DNA from: Bacteroidetes bacterium 43-93
GTDB lineage: Bacteria; Bacteroidota; Bacteroidia; Chitinophagales; Chitinophagaceae
Direction: 5' to 3'
Length of the DNA stretch: 64,000 bases
Assembly (NCBI GenBank): GCA_001897855.1
Contig: MKUO01000007.1
Coordinates: forward strand, 186,001-250,000
Part shown: in pieces, positions 53,491-62,066 of the stretch
Layout of the letters: each line of letters starts with the position of its first letter
Numbering within the stretch: position 1 is the first letter of the stretch
Notes under the pieces: generated by a model
The model's input: only the letters and a program-made list of their open reading frames with translations
What the model was told of the DNA's origin: nothing
Database searches by the model: none
Program-made: the position numbers and the translations under genes

Positions 53491-54507
53491 ATGAAACACG
53501 CGTACGCTATCCTGGCAATGTTGTTCTCGCTATCCTGCACAACTGCTCACGCGCAGGGCGATACCACCATTACTTTTTATGACTATTGGTGGAAAAAATG
53601 TGATAAAGATGTAAGCCATTACTATCGTATCAAATATAAAGATGGTAACTGGTGGCACACCCGCGACTATTACATACAACAGAATATATTGCAAAAAGAG
53701 GTAACCTACTCTGATGACAGCCTGCAGGTGAAACAAGGTATGACCTACTATTTCCATCCGAATGGCCAACTTCAAAAGAAAGTACGCTTCCTGGATGATA
53801 AAATTGAAGGGATGGTAAAGGAGTATAATGCTGATGGCAGATTAATAGATTCGGGATTATACAAGCACGGCATACCGTATAAAACCCGCATCAAGTGGGA
53901 TGATAATGGAAATGTAGTCTTTAAAGGCGTATATGATGAAGCCGGTTACGGGGTAGGAGATGAAACCGAGTATTTTGATGATGGAAAGCTCAGTAGTCAC
54001 GGCATTACCAGGGAAGGTTTTAAAAGAGATAGCATTTGGACATTTTATACTCATGAAGGTGTGGTAAGCTGCCAGGATCTCTATGATAATGGCAGCAGGG
54101 TAGGTCGCATGTGCTATGACAAGAATGGCACACTCTATACAGGTACCTGCGAGGACCAGCCTGCGCAACCTGTTGAAAAAAGCGAAACAATCAACAATAG
54201 ATTTGTGCAGAGATATTCAGACATTAAGGAATCCAATTATAAAATTGATCAAAATACGGGTGGAATAGGTGCAGGGACGGTAGACGCCAATTTCAAATTC
54301 AAGAAGGGCACGTATATAGTACTAAAAGTATATGTGGATGAAAAAGGCAAAATGACAAATATAGAAGTTGTTCATAAGGTTTATCCGCAGGTGGATAGAA
54401 TGGTAGCAGATATATTTAGCAATATCAGCAAATTTAAACCCGCTACTAACGGCAATCGTCCTGTGAAGGCCAGCTTTGAGTGGCCTATACCTCTCGATCA
54501 GTTATAA
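53491..54507 (+). CDS. Exported protein with YwqK-like repeats, divergent copy 2
   Basis: This 338-residue paralog of the preceding gene shares the signal peptide layout, the early YRIKYKDGNWWH segment, and repeats such as YFHPNGQLQKKVRFLDDKIEG, YNADGRLIDSGLYKHGIP and FDDGKLSSHGI. Its C-terminal part retains a TonB-C-like outline (TYIVLKVYVDEKGKMTNIEVVHK, ISKFKPATNGNRPVKASFEWPI), but the segment has drifted from the canonical pattern. The pair shows tandem duplication followed by divergence. Function unknown. Confidence 0.78.
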   Translation: MKHAYAILAMLFSLSCTTAHAQGDTTITFYDYWWKKCDKDVSHYYRIKYKDGNWWHTRDYYIQQNILQKEVTYSDDSLQVKQGMTYYFHPNGQLQKKVRFLDDKIEGMVKEYNADGRLIDSGLYKHGIPYKTRIKWDDNGNVVFKGVYDEAGYGVGDETEYFDDGKLSSHGITREGFKRDSIWTFYTHEGVVSCQDLYDNGSRVGRMCYDKNGTLYTGTCEDQPAQPVEKSETINNRFVQRYSDIKESNYKIDQNTGGIGAGTVDANFKFKKGTYIVLKVYVDEKGKMTNIEVVHKVYPQVDRMVADIFSNISKFKPATNGNRPVKASFEWPIPLDQL

Positions 54508-54561
54508 TATTTTACCATATAAACATTTTTTTAAAACAAACGCTTCTATTATAATCTTTCC

Positions 54562-54593
54562 TTTTGCTTTTTGGTCAGGGAACCTTACCTTTG
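54562..54593 (+). promoter_or_regulatory. Promoter of the atpDC operon
   Basis: TTTTG (54562-54566) is followed after 19 bases by TACCTTTG (54586-54593), a textbook Bacteroidota promoter. It is followed by CGCAAA as at atpB. The atpD ATG lies 76 bases downstream. Confidence 0.75.
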
Positions 54594-54660
54594 CGCAAAA
54601 TTTGGGAGGGTATGTGCTTTCCCGATAATATAACATTAGGAACTTATTCTTTTTATATAA

Positions 54661-56175
<1,515 letters not shown>

Positions 56176-56190
56176 GTCGATCTCTTGACT

Positions 56191-56214
56191 GGTTTTGAAT
56201 TTTGACTTTTGAAT
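56191..56214 (+). repeat. Short heptamer-like repeat before atpC
   Basis: Units GGTTTT, GAATTTT, GACTTTT and GAATTT follow one another directly before atpC. The block shares the 14-mer TTTTGACTTTTGAA with the one before atpH at 31824-31846. Confidence 0.5.
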
Positions 56215-56221
56215 TTGCAAT

Positions 56222-56476
56222 ATGCAATTAGATATATTAACACCGGAGCATAAGGTTTATAATGGCAATGTTTACGGCATTCAGTTGCCGGGCATCGAAG
56301 GTTCTTTCGAGATACTGGAGAACCACGCCCCAATGATCGCTACTCTTGGTAAGGGTAAAATGAAGATCATTAAAGACAAAAACACTGCCGAAATGTATGA
56401 GATATCCGGCGGCTTCGTAGAGGTGCTGGATAACAAAGCAAGTGTGCTAATAGAAAGCGCAGTAGCACTGGATTAG
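56222..56476 (+). CDS. atpC: F1 ATP synthase subunit epsilon, short form
   Basis: The 84-residue protein holds only the N-terminal beta-sandwich of epsilon (MQLDILTPEHKVYNGNVYGIQLPG, GSFEILENHAPMIATLG, YEISGGFVEVLDNKASVLIE). The usual ~135-residue protein has a C-terminal two-helix domain that can inhibit ATP hydrolysis; it is absent here. No frameshift or second frame continues it, and a terminator-like hairpin follows, so the short length is real. It lies 46 bases after atpD. Confidence 0.95.
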   Translation: MQLDILTPEHKVYNGNVYGIQLPGIEGSFEILENHAPMIATLGKGKMKIIKDKNTAEMYEISGGFVEVLDNKASVLIESAVALD

Positions 56477-56501
56477 TAGTTTTTAGTTTGTTTGATATTT
56501 T

Positions 56502-56524
56502 AAGGGCTGTCTTAGACGGCCCTT
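56502..56524 (+). terminator. Probable terminator of atpDC
   Basis: Arms AAGGGCTGT and ACGGCCCTT (56502-56510 and 56516-56524, one G-T pair) with a five-base loop are followed by AATTATTT. The tail is only moderately T-rich. Confidence 0.6.
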
Positions 56525-56568
56525 AATTATTTATGAAAGTCTTCAACCGCTTTTTACTATTTCCTTTT

Positions 56569-56576
56569 TACATTTG
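56569..56576 (+). promoter_or_regulatory. -7 element (TACATTTG) of the permease gene
   Basis: TACATTTG matches TAnnTTTG and lies eight bases before the TTG start of the permease gene, so its mRNA would be nearly leaderless. Confidence 0.45.
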
Positions 56577-56583
56577 ATGCATC

Positions 56584-57813
56584 TTGAACCTCCCATTTTT
56601 TATAGCACGCAGATATTTGCTCCGACAAAAAGGGGCGTTCTCTTCGTTTATTATACGGCTGGCAATAGCATCTACTGCTATTAGTGTCATGACAATGATA
56701 ATGGCAGTAGCTTTTGTAACCGGTTTTAAATACGAGGTAAGGGAGAAGCTGTTTAGTTTTTGGGGACATATTCATATTGAGCCCCGCACTATGAACAATA
56801 ACAGTATCATTACCTCAGACCCCACCAATCGCGACCCGGCGATGGAGCAAAAAATACTGCATACACCGCATGTGGTATCGCTCACGCCGTTTGCGGTAAA
56901 GCCGGCTATCATTAATTCCAGGCAGGCAATTGAAGGAATAGCGTTGAAAGGTGTGACCAAAGACTATCACCTGCCTGCGGGGGTTGATTTTACCGGGCGA
57001 CAGATCAATTTTGATGATTCTGATTACGCTAAAGAGATAATACTGTCGGAAGTGACAGCTCAAAGGCTGGAGGTAAAACCTGGTGATGATCTGAAAATTT
57101 ATTTTGTAGAGTCAAGCAGTACATTGCCACGCATCAGGAAAGTAAAAGTAGCAGGTATTTACCATACCGGCATGGAAGAAGTAGATAAAGCCTATGCTTT
57201 GTGCGACCTCCGCCTGCTGCAGCGTATCAACAATTGGCAGCCAAATCAAATAAACGGTTACCAGATAAGCATTGACAACGAAAAACTTGCTGACACTCTT
57301 TCCTGGCAGATATTTGATAACTACCTGCAGCCGCCACTCACTACCTATACTATGATGGACATATTCCCCAACCTGTTTGACTGGCTGAACCTGCAGGATG
57401 TTACGACTAATGTGTTCATTAGCATCATGGCTATAGTAGCTATCATTAACCTGGCTGTAGTATTGCTGATATTGATCGTAGAACAGGTACGTATGGTAGG
57501 TATATTAAAGGCGCAGGGAATGACCATGCGCAGTATGCAGAAGATATTCCTGTATCATGCCGGCCTTATAGCCATAGCAGGGGTTGTGATCGGCGACCTG
57601 CTGGCGTTTGGCCTTTGCTGGTTACAAAAAACTACAGGGTTTATGAAGCTGTCTGAAGCGTCTTACTCATTAAAATATGTGCCAATAAAGCTTCACTGGT
57701 GGCAGCCGCTGATAGTAAACCTGGCTACCATTGTATTGTGCATACTTTGCATGTGGCTGCCATCGTTGTATATTCGTCGTATACAGCCTGCAAGAGTGCT
57801 GCAATTCAAATAG
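56584..57813 (+). CDS. ABC transporter permease, FtsX/LolE type
   Basis: This 409-residue protein has the MacB/LolE layout: one N-terminal helix (LAIASTAISVMTMIMAVAFVTGF), a long periplasmic domain (residues ~45-270), and three C-terminal helices (VFISIMAIVAIINLAVVLLILIVEQ, then AGLIAIAGVVIGDLLAFGL). The conserved MRSMQKIFLYHAGL precedes the third helix. Family members act with a LolD-type ATPase in lipoprotein release, but no ATPase gene is near. It begins at a TTG (56584): MNLPFFIARRYLLRQKGAFS is the usual start of these proteins, and no ATG is available in frame nearby. Confidence 0.88.
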   Translation: MNLPFFIARRYLLRQKGAFSSFIIRLAIASTAISVMTMIMAVAFVTGFKYEVREKLFSFWGHIHIEPRTMNNNSIITSDPTNRDPAMEQKILHTPHVVSLTPFAVKPAIINSRQAIEGIALKGVTKDYHLPAGVDFTGRQINFDDSDYAKEIILSEVTAQRLEVKPGDDLKIYFVESSSTLPRIRKVKVAGIYHTGMEEVDKAYALCDLRLLQRINNWQPNQINGYQISIDNEKLADTLSWQIFDNYLQPPLTTYTMMDIFPNLFDWLNLQDVTTNVFISIMAIVAIINLAVVLLILIVEQVRMVGILKAQGMTMRSMQKIFLYHAGLIAIAGVVIGDLLAFGLCWLQKTTGFMKLSEASYSLKYVPIKLHWWQPLIVNLATIVLCILCMWLPSLYIRRIQPARVLQFK

Positions 57814-57814
57814 C

Positions 57815-58753
57815 TTGAGCAATAAAGGTCCATACCGTAATATTTGTCGCGATAGAAGTGATGTACCACTGTTTTTGCAGGATTGGTGGCTGGATGCCGT
57901 TTGCGAGAACTGGGATATAGCTATTGCCCAAAATGGAGATATAGTATCGGGTATATGGCCTTATGATCTGCAGCAGCGCATAGGTGTGAAACTGTTGCGT
58001 ACACCGAAATTGACACCTTACGCGGGTCCTCACGTGTTCTTCCCTGCAGACCTGAAACCGGTAAACAGAGATGGTTTTGAATATGAATCGATAGTTGCAA
58101 TGATGAAGCAACTGCCGGAAGCAAAAGTCTGGCATTTATCGATGCAGCCCGGTTTGAAACAGGCGGGACTATTTAAGAATGCCGGACTGGGAGTAACTGT
58201 TCAGCAAACTTTTTTGATAGACCTGCAACAAACGGAAGAGCAACTTTTTTCTAACCTTAAAGAAAGTCTGCGCAGGAACATTAAAGCCGCTCAAAAAGAA
58301 TTTACGATAGCAAATGACCCTGCCGCTATCCAAACACTTTTTAAGTATCAGCAGCAAACGCTGGAGCGTAAAGATGTATTACAAGCATATTCGCTAACTG
58401 ATATGGAGCGATTGCACCGGGAATGCAATGTCCATAACTGCAGCGCCTTGTGGGTGGCGAGGAAGGAAGATGATATAGCTGCCATTGTGTGGAATGTATG
58501 GGATGCCGGGCGCAGCTATTACTTTATGGGAGCGCAAAAGCCCAATGGGGATACTTATCGTGCAATGCCTGCTCTTTTATGGCATTCGATTATAGAGGCG
58601 AAGAAACGGGGCAACCAATACTTTGATATGGAAGGCAGTATGGATGCGGGCGTAGAAAAATTTTTCCGCAATTTTGGTGGTACCCGGGAGCTGTACCTGG
58701 TGCTGAAAAAGAACAAGTCGCTGGTATGGAAGCTCAAAGAACTGATAAGGTAA
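57815..58753 (+). CDS. FemAB-like/GNAT acyltransferase
   Basis: The ~312-residue protein resembles the acetyltransferase-domain (FemAB-like, Peptidase-linked GNAT) family: VPLFLQDWWLDAVCENW at the start, a central LKESLRRNIKAAQKEF, and YYFMGAQKPNGDTYRAMPALLWHSI with a late FFRNFGGTRELY. The open frame reaches back to 57731 inside the permease gene, but a TTG at 57815, one base after the permease stop, gives a sensible start MSNKGPYRNICRD. It overlaps the next GNAT gene by 28 bases. The acceptor may be a peptide, lipid or polysaccharide; I cannot say which. Confidence 0.8.
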   Translation: MSNKGPYRNICRDRSDVPLFLQDWWLDAVCENWDIAIAQNGDIVSGIWPYDLQQRIGVKLLRTPKLTPYAGPHVFFPADLKPVNRDGFEYESIVAMMKQLPEAKVWHLSMQPGLKQAGLFKNAGLGVTVQQTFLIDLQQTEEQLFSNLKESLRRNIKAAQKEFTIANDPAAIQTLFKYQQQTLERKDVLQAYSLTDMERLHRECNVHNCSALWVARKEDDIAAIVWNVWDAGRSYYFMGAQKPNGDTYRAMPALLWHSIIEAKKRGNQYFDMEGSMDAGVEKFFRNFGGTRELYLVLKKNKSLVWKLKELIR

Positions 58754-59298
58754 AACCCTTCTTTTTTTACGCAAGAGATGGCAGAAATATTTGCATTCGC
58801 GAAGCTAGAGTAGCAGATGCCGAACAGATACTCGATTTTGCGAGAATGATATTTGCTACCACAGATTCTATATTGACAACACCGGGTGAGTTCAGCATGA
58901 CGCCCAATGCCGAAAGGCAATTTATTACCACACATAGACAACAAGCTACTTCCCTGCTTTTAATTGCGGAACACAATAATCAAATCATCGGATTTCTGAA
59001 TTTCAGCTGCTACCCTAAAGTTAAAATGAGCCACACGGGGGAATTGGGCATCAGTATTCATCCAAGCTATCGGCGCAAAGGAATAGGACGCGCTATGGTG
59101 GATGCGCTGATAACATGGGCTACAGATGTTGCGCAAATCGAAAAATTACTATTGAAGGTTTTCAGTACCAATGCAAATGCAATCACGCTGTACGAAGACC
59201 TGGGATTTGTAACGGAAGGTAGAGAAATACAAGCTATAAAGCAGCCTGACGGCAGCTATGCCGATCTGCTGACCATGGGATTGTTCTTGTCGCGATAG
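58726..59298 (+). CDS. GNAT-family N-acetyltransferase
   Basis: This 190-residue acetyltransferase contains the acetyl-CoA motif GISIHPSYRRKGIGRAMV (residues ~103-120), a family V/I-S pattern and a late NAITLYEDLGFVTEGRE. The length and TDVAQIEKLLLKVFS segment fit the RimJ/RimL-like or ribosomal-protein-type GNATs. Its start overlaps the end of the FemAB-like gene by 28 bases, so the two are translationally linked. Substrate unknown. Confidence 0.9.
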   Translation: MEAQRTDKVKPFFFYARDGRNICIREARVADAEQILDFARMIFATTDSILTTPGEFSMTPNAERQFITTHRQQATSLLLIAEHNNQIIGFLNFSCYPKVKMSHTGELGISIHPSYRRKGIGRAMVDALITWATDVAQIEKLLLKVFSTNANAITLYEDLGFVTEGREIQAIKQPDGSYADLLTMGLFLSR

Positions 59299-60030
59299 TT
59301 ACTCGAGTTCATATTCCAATCTTACAGTGATCCTGGCGGTTTTGTTTTTGTCAGAAATATTCAATGTGCCGCCGTACGTATAATTCTCATCGCTGTATTG
59401 TCCGGTGATCTGGAATACTCCCATTGATGCTTTTCTTAACCTGCCCAATTTGCTGTGTGCGTTAGCGGCTATTGTACTGGCGCGGTTATAAGCATCTGAA
59501 GATGCTTTTGCTAAAAGGTTCACCTTCAGGCTGGATAGCTTAGTATAATAATATTGAGGCTCCTGAGAGCTAAGTTCTACACCCGATTGCAATAGCTCGG
59601 TTATTTCCCTTGAAACCTTTTCTACTTTCCCGATATTCTTAGATTCCACCTTTACAGTTTGCAGCAATTGATAGCCTGTAAAAGTCCGGCCTATCTGCCT
59701 GCCATTCTGATCATATTTTTCGGTGTATTGCTTATCTATCGATACAGAAGAAAATATTATTTCATTTGCTGCAATACCTTGCTTGCCCAGGTAATCACGC
59801 ACTGCCTGTTCATCATTTTTCAGGCTGGCATATGCATCTTTAATTTCCATAGAGGTCCGGGTATAATTTGCTGACCATACCACGAGGTCTGAAGTGAAAT
59901 TATATTCGGAGCTGCCAAGCACGCTCACTGTATTTTTAGTGCGAAACTTATAGATATAAGCTTTGTTAATAAGTACTGCACCAGTAATAACGGCAATAGA
60001 TATAAAAAGCGCAGAAAGATAATTTTTCAT
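59299..60030 (-). CDS. SIMPL-domain (DUF541) protein
   Basis: This ~243-residue protein has one N-terminal membrane helix (LFISIAVITGAVLINKAYIY) and a periplasmic SIMPL domain: VSVLGSSEYNFTSDLVVWSANY, followed by a helical part and the C-terminal TYGGTLNISDKNKTARITVRLEYEL. The start is ATG 60030; the frame upstream has no matching sequence. The domain is found in periplasmic or membrane-anchored proteins of unknown activity. It is convergent with the GNAT gene (stops adjacent) and divergent from grpE. Confidence 0.85.
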   Translation of the reverse strand: MKNYLSALFISIAVITGAVLINKAYIYKFRTKNTVSVLGSSEYNFTSDLVVWSANYTRTSMEIKDAYASLKNDEQAVRDYLGKQGIAANEIIFSSVSIDKQYTEKYDQNGRQIGRTFTGYQLLQTVKVESKNIGKVEKVSREITELLQSGVELSSQEPQYYYTKLSSLKVNLLAKASSDAYNRASTIAANAHSKLGRLRKASMGVFQITGQYSDENYTYGGTLNISDKNKTARITVRLEYELE

Positions 60031-60153
60031 GTTTGAAGTGGCTTTATGTGAAGATAGCGAATTGGGCAACCGGCAAACGATAATAAATTGTCAATATTTT
60101 CCGGCAAATAGGACATTTTGTCCCATATTTAACTGTGGCAAAATTATTGACCT

Positions 60154-60161
60154 TATTTTTG
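60154..60161 (+). promoter_or_regulatory. -7 element (TATTTTTG) of grpE-dnaJ
   Basis: TATTTTTG followed by CGCAA lies five bases before the first ATG of the longest frame and 29 bases before the preferred ATG at 60190. The CGCAA tail is shared with atpB and atpD. Confidence 0.55.
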
Positions 60162-60189
60162 CGCAATGTTTTTTAAAAAAAAGAAGCCA

Positions 60190-60795
60190 ATGACAGACCA
60201 AGCCTTTGAAAAAGAGAATGATATGAATGAAAATACAGACAACCTGTCGCATGATGCAGATAATGAAGAATTGCTGGCAGCAAGCCTGAACGTAGATGAT
60301 AGCGTGAGTGGCATGCAGCATCTGGATGATGAGATAGGTGAAGATTCTGAATTGGATAAATTATCAACAGAACTCGCAGAGGCCAAAGATAAGTACCTCC
60401 GTCTTGTAGCTGAGTTCGAAAACTTTAGAAGAAGGAATGCCAAAGAAAGCCTGGAATTGAAGCAAACGGCATCAAAAGATGTAATAAAATCGTTGCTGGA
60501 AGTACTGGATGATAGTGACCGGGCAATGAAGCAATTGGAAACCACTGATGATGTTAAGATCATCAAAGAAGGTATTTCCCTGGTTTTCAATAAGCTGCAT
60601 CATGTGCTGCAAAGTAAGGGCCTGAAGAAAATGGAAAGTATCAACCACGATTTTGATGCTGACCTGCATGAAGCCATCACTGAGATACCTGCGCCTAACG
60701 AAGCAATGGCAGGCAAGGTGATAGATGAGATAGAGCCGGGTTATTACCTGAATGATAAACTGATTCGCCACGCAAAGGTAGTGGTGGGAAAATAA
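60190..60795 (+). CDS. grpE: Nucleotide exchange factor GrpE
   Basis: GrpE releases ADP from DnaK. The ~201-residue protein has an acidic, disordered N-terminus, a long coiled coil (KLSTELAEAKDKYLRLVAEFENFRRRNAKE) and the C-terminal beta-wing with the family end NHDFDADLHEAITEIPA, then PGYYLNDKLIRHAKVVVGK. The frame opens at ATG 60166, but this lies about at the expected transcription start, so I prefer ATG 60190 (MTDQAFEKEN). It is followed 56 bases later by dnaJ. Confidence 0.95.
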   Translation: MTDQAFEKENDMNENTDNLSHDADNEELLAASLNVDDSVSGMQHLDDEIGEDSELDKLSTELAEAKDKYLRLVAEFENFRRRNAKESLELKQTASKDVIKSLLEVLDDSDRAMKQLETTDDVKIIKEGISLVFNKLHHVLQSKGLKKMESINHDFDADLHEAITEIPAPNEAMAGKVIDEIEPGYYLNDKLIRHAKVVVGK

Positions 60796-60851
60796 GAAAA
60801 GGATTGATGGCAGAGCTATATCGCTGGGCCATAAAAGATTTTTAAAGCATT

Positions 60852-62015
60852 ATGTCTAAAAGAGATTATTACGAGGTCTTAGGAGTATCCCGGAGTTCCA
60901 GTGCAGATGAGATCAAGAAGGCTTATCGTAAAATAGCCATGCAATACCACCCGGACAGAAATCCCGGCGATAAGGCTGCAGAAGAAAAATTTAAAGAAGC
61001 GGCAGAGGCATACGATGTACTGAGCACACCGGATAAGAAAGCACAATACGATCGTTTTGGCCATGCAGGTATGGGTGGCGCAGCCAGCGGCGGCTTTGGC
61101 GGCGGCATGAGGATGGAAGATATCTTCCAGAACTTTGGCGATGTTTTTGGCGATGACATGTTTGGCAGCTTCTTTGGCGGCGGTGGCCGTAGTGGAGGCC
61201 GCCGGCAGGGTGCACGTGGCGCCAACCTGCGCGTGAAGCTAAAAATGTCCTTTGCAGATATTGCCAATGGTGCCAATAAAAAGATCAAGGTAAAGAAATA
61301 CGTATCCTGCAATACATGCCATGGCAGTGGTGCCAAGGATTCAAAATCTGTGCAGACTTGTAGCACCTGCGGTGGTAGCGGCCAGGTACGCAAGGTGACC
61401 AACACCTTCCTTGGGCAGATGCAAACGGTTACTACCTGCCCGCATTGTAATGGTGAGGGAACCCAGATAACGGCTAAATGTGGTACCTGTAAAGGAGAAG
61501 GCCGTGTGTATGACGAGGATACCATTTCGATAGATATACCTGCAGGTGTGCAGGATGGTATGCAGCTAAGCATGGGCGGTGCCGGTAATGCAGGTGAGCG
61601 CGGCGGCCCTCCAGGGGACCTGTTGATACTGATAGAAGAAGAGAAACACCCGCATCTGAGGCGTAACGACCTGGATGTGATATATAACCTGAACCTGTCT
61701 TTCCCCGACCTGGTATTGGGTACGCATGCAGAAGTACCTACTATTGATGGTAAGGCCAAAATAAAGATACCCGCAGGCACACAGAGCGGCAAGATATTTA
61801 AGCTGAAGGGTAAGGGATTCCCTGCATTTCAGAGCTATGAAAAAGGCGATCAGTTGGTGCAGGTAAATGCCTGGTCTCCGCAGCACCTTTCAGACGATGA
61901 AAAGAATATGCTGGAAAAGATGAGAGATTCGCAAAATTTTGCCCCGGGCCCTGAATCTAAGGATGTAAAAGAAGACCGGAGTTTTTTCGATAAAATAAAA
62001 GATGCATTCAGTTAA
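60852..62015 (+). CDS. dnaJ: Chaperone DnaJ
   Basis: DnaJ (387 residues) is the Hsp40 co-chaperone of DnaK. The J-domain has HPD at residues 33-35, followed by a Gly/Phe-rich linker, four zinc-finger CxxCxGxG motifs ([32 protein letters not shown]), and the C-terminal substrate-binding domains ([16 protein letters not shown]). The order and length are standard for type I DnaJ. It shares the operon with grpE; dnaK is not in the window. Confidence 0.98.
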   Translation: MSKRDYYEVLGVSRSSSADEIKKAYRKIAMQYHPDRNPGDKAAEEKFKEAAEAYDVLSTPDKKAQYDRFGHAGMGGAASGGFGGGMRMEDIFQNFGDVFGDDMFGSFFGGGGRSGGRRQGARGANLRVKLKMSFADIANGANKKIKVKKYVSCNTCHGSGAKDSKSVQTCSTCGGSGQVRKVTNTFLGQMQTVTTCPHCNGEGTQITAKCGTCKGEGRVYDEDTISIDIPAGVQDGMQLSMGGAGNAGERGGPPGDLLILIEEEKHPHLRRNDLDVIYNLNLSFPDLVLGTHAEVPTIDGKAKIKIPAGTQSGKIFKLKGKGFPAFQSYEKGDQLVQVNAWSPQHLSDDEKNMLEKMRDSQNFAPGPESKDVKEDRSFFDKIKDAFS

Positions 62016-62016
62016 G

Positions 62017-62051
62017 ATAAACGCCTCGCAAAGCGAGGCGTTTATCTTTTT
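62017..62051 (+). terminator. Rho-independent terminator of grpE-dnaJ
   Basis: Perfect 13-base arms (62017-62029 and 62033-62045, core ACGCCTCGC/GCGAGGCGT) with a three-base loop are followed by a CTTTTTG tail. It starts two bases after the dnaJ stop. Confidence 0.9.
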
Positions 62052-62066
62052 GTAAGAAGCCAATTG

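Noticed and set aside
60923-61792. 289-residue minus-strand frame inside dnaJ
   Set aside because: Proline-rich shadow of the Gly/Phe and zinc-finger codons of dnaJ.
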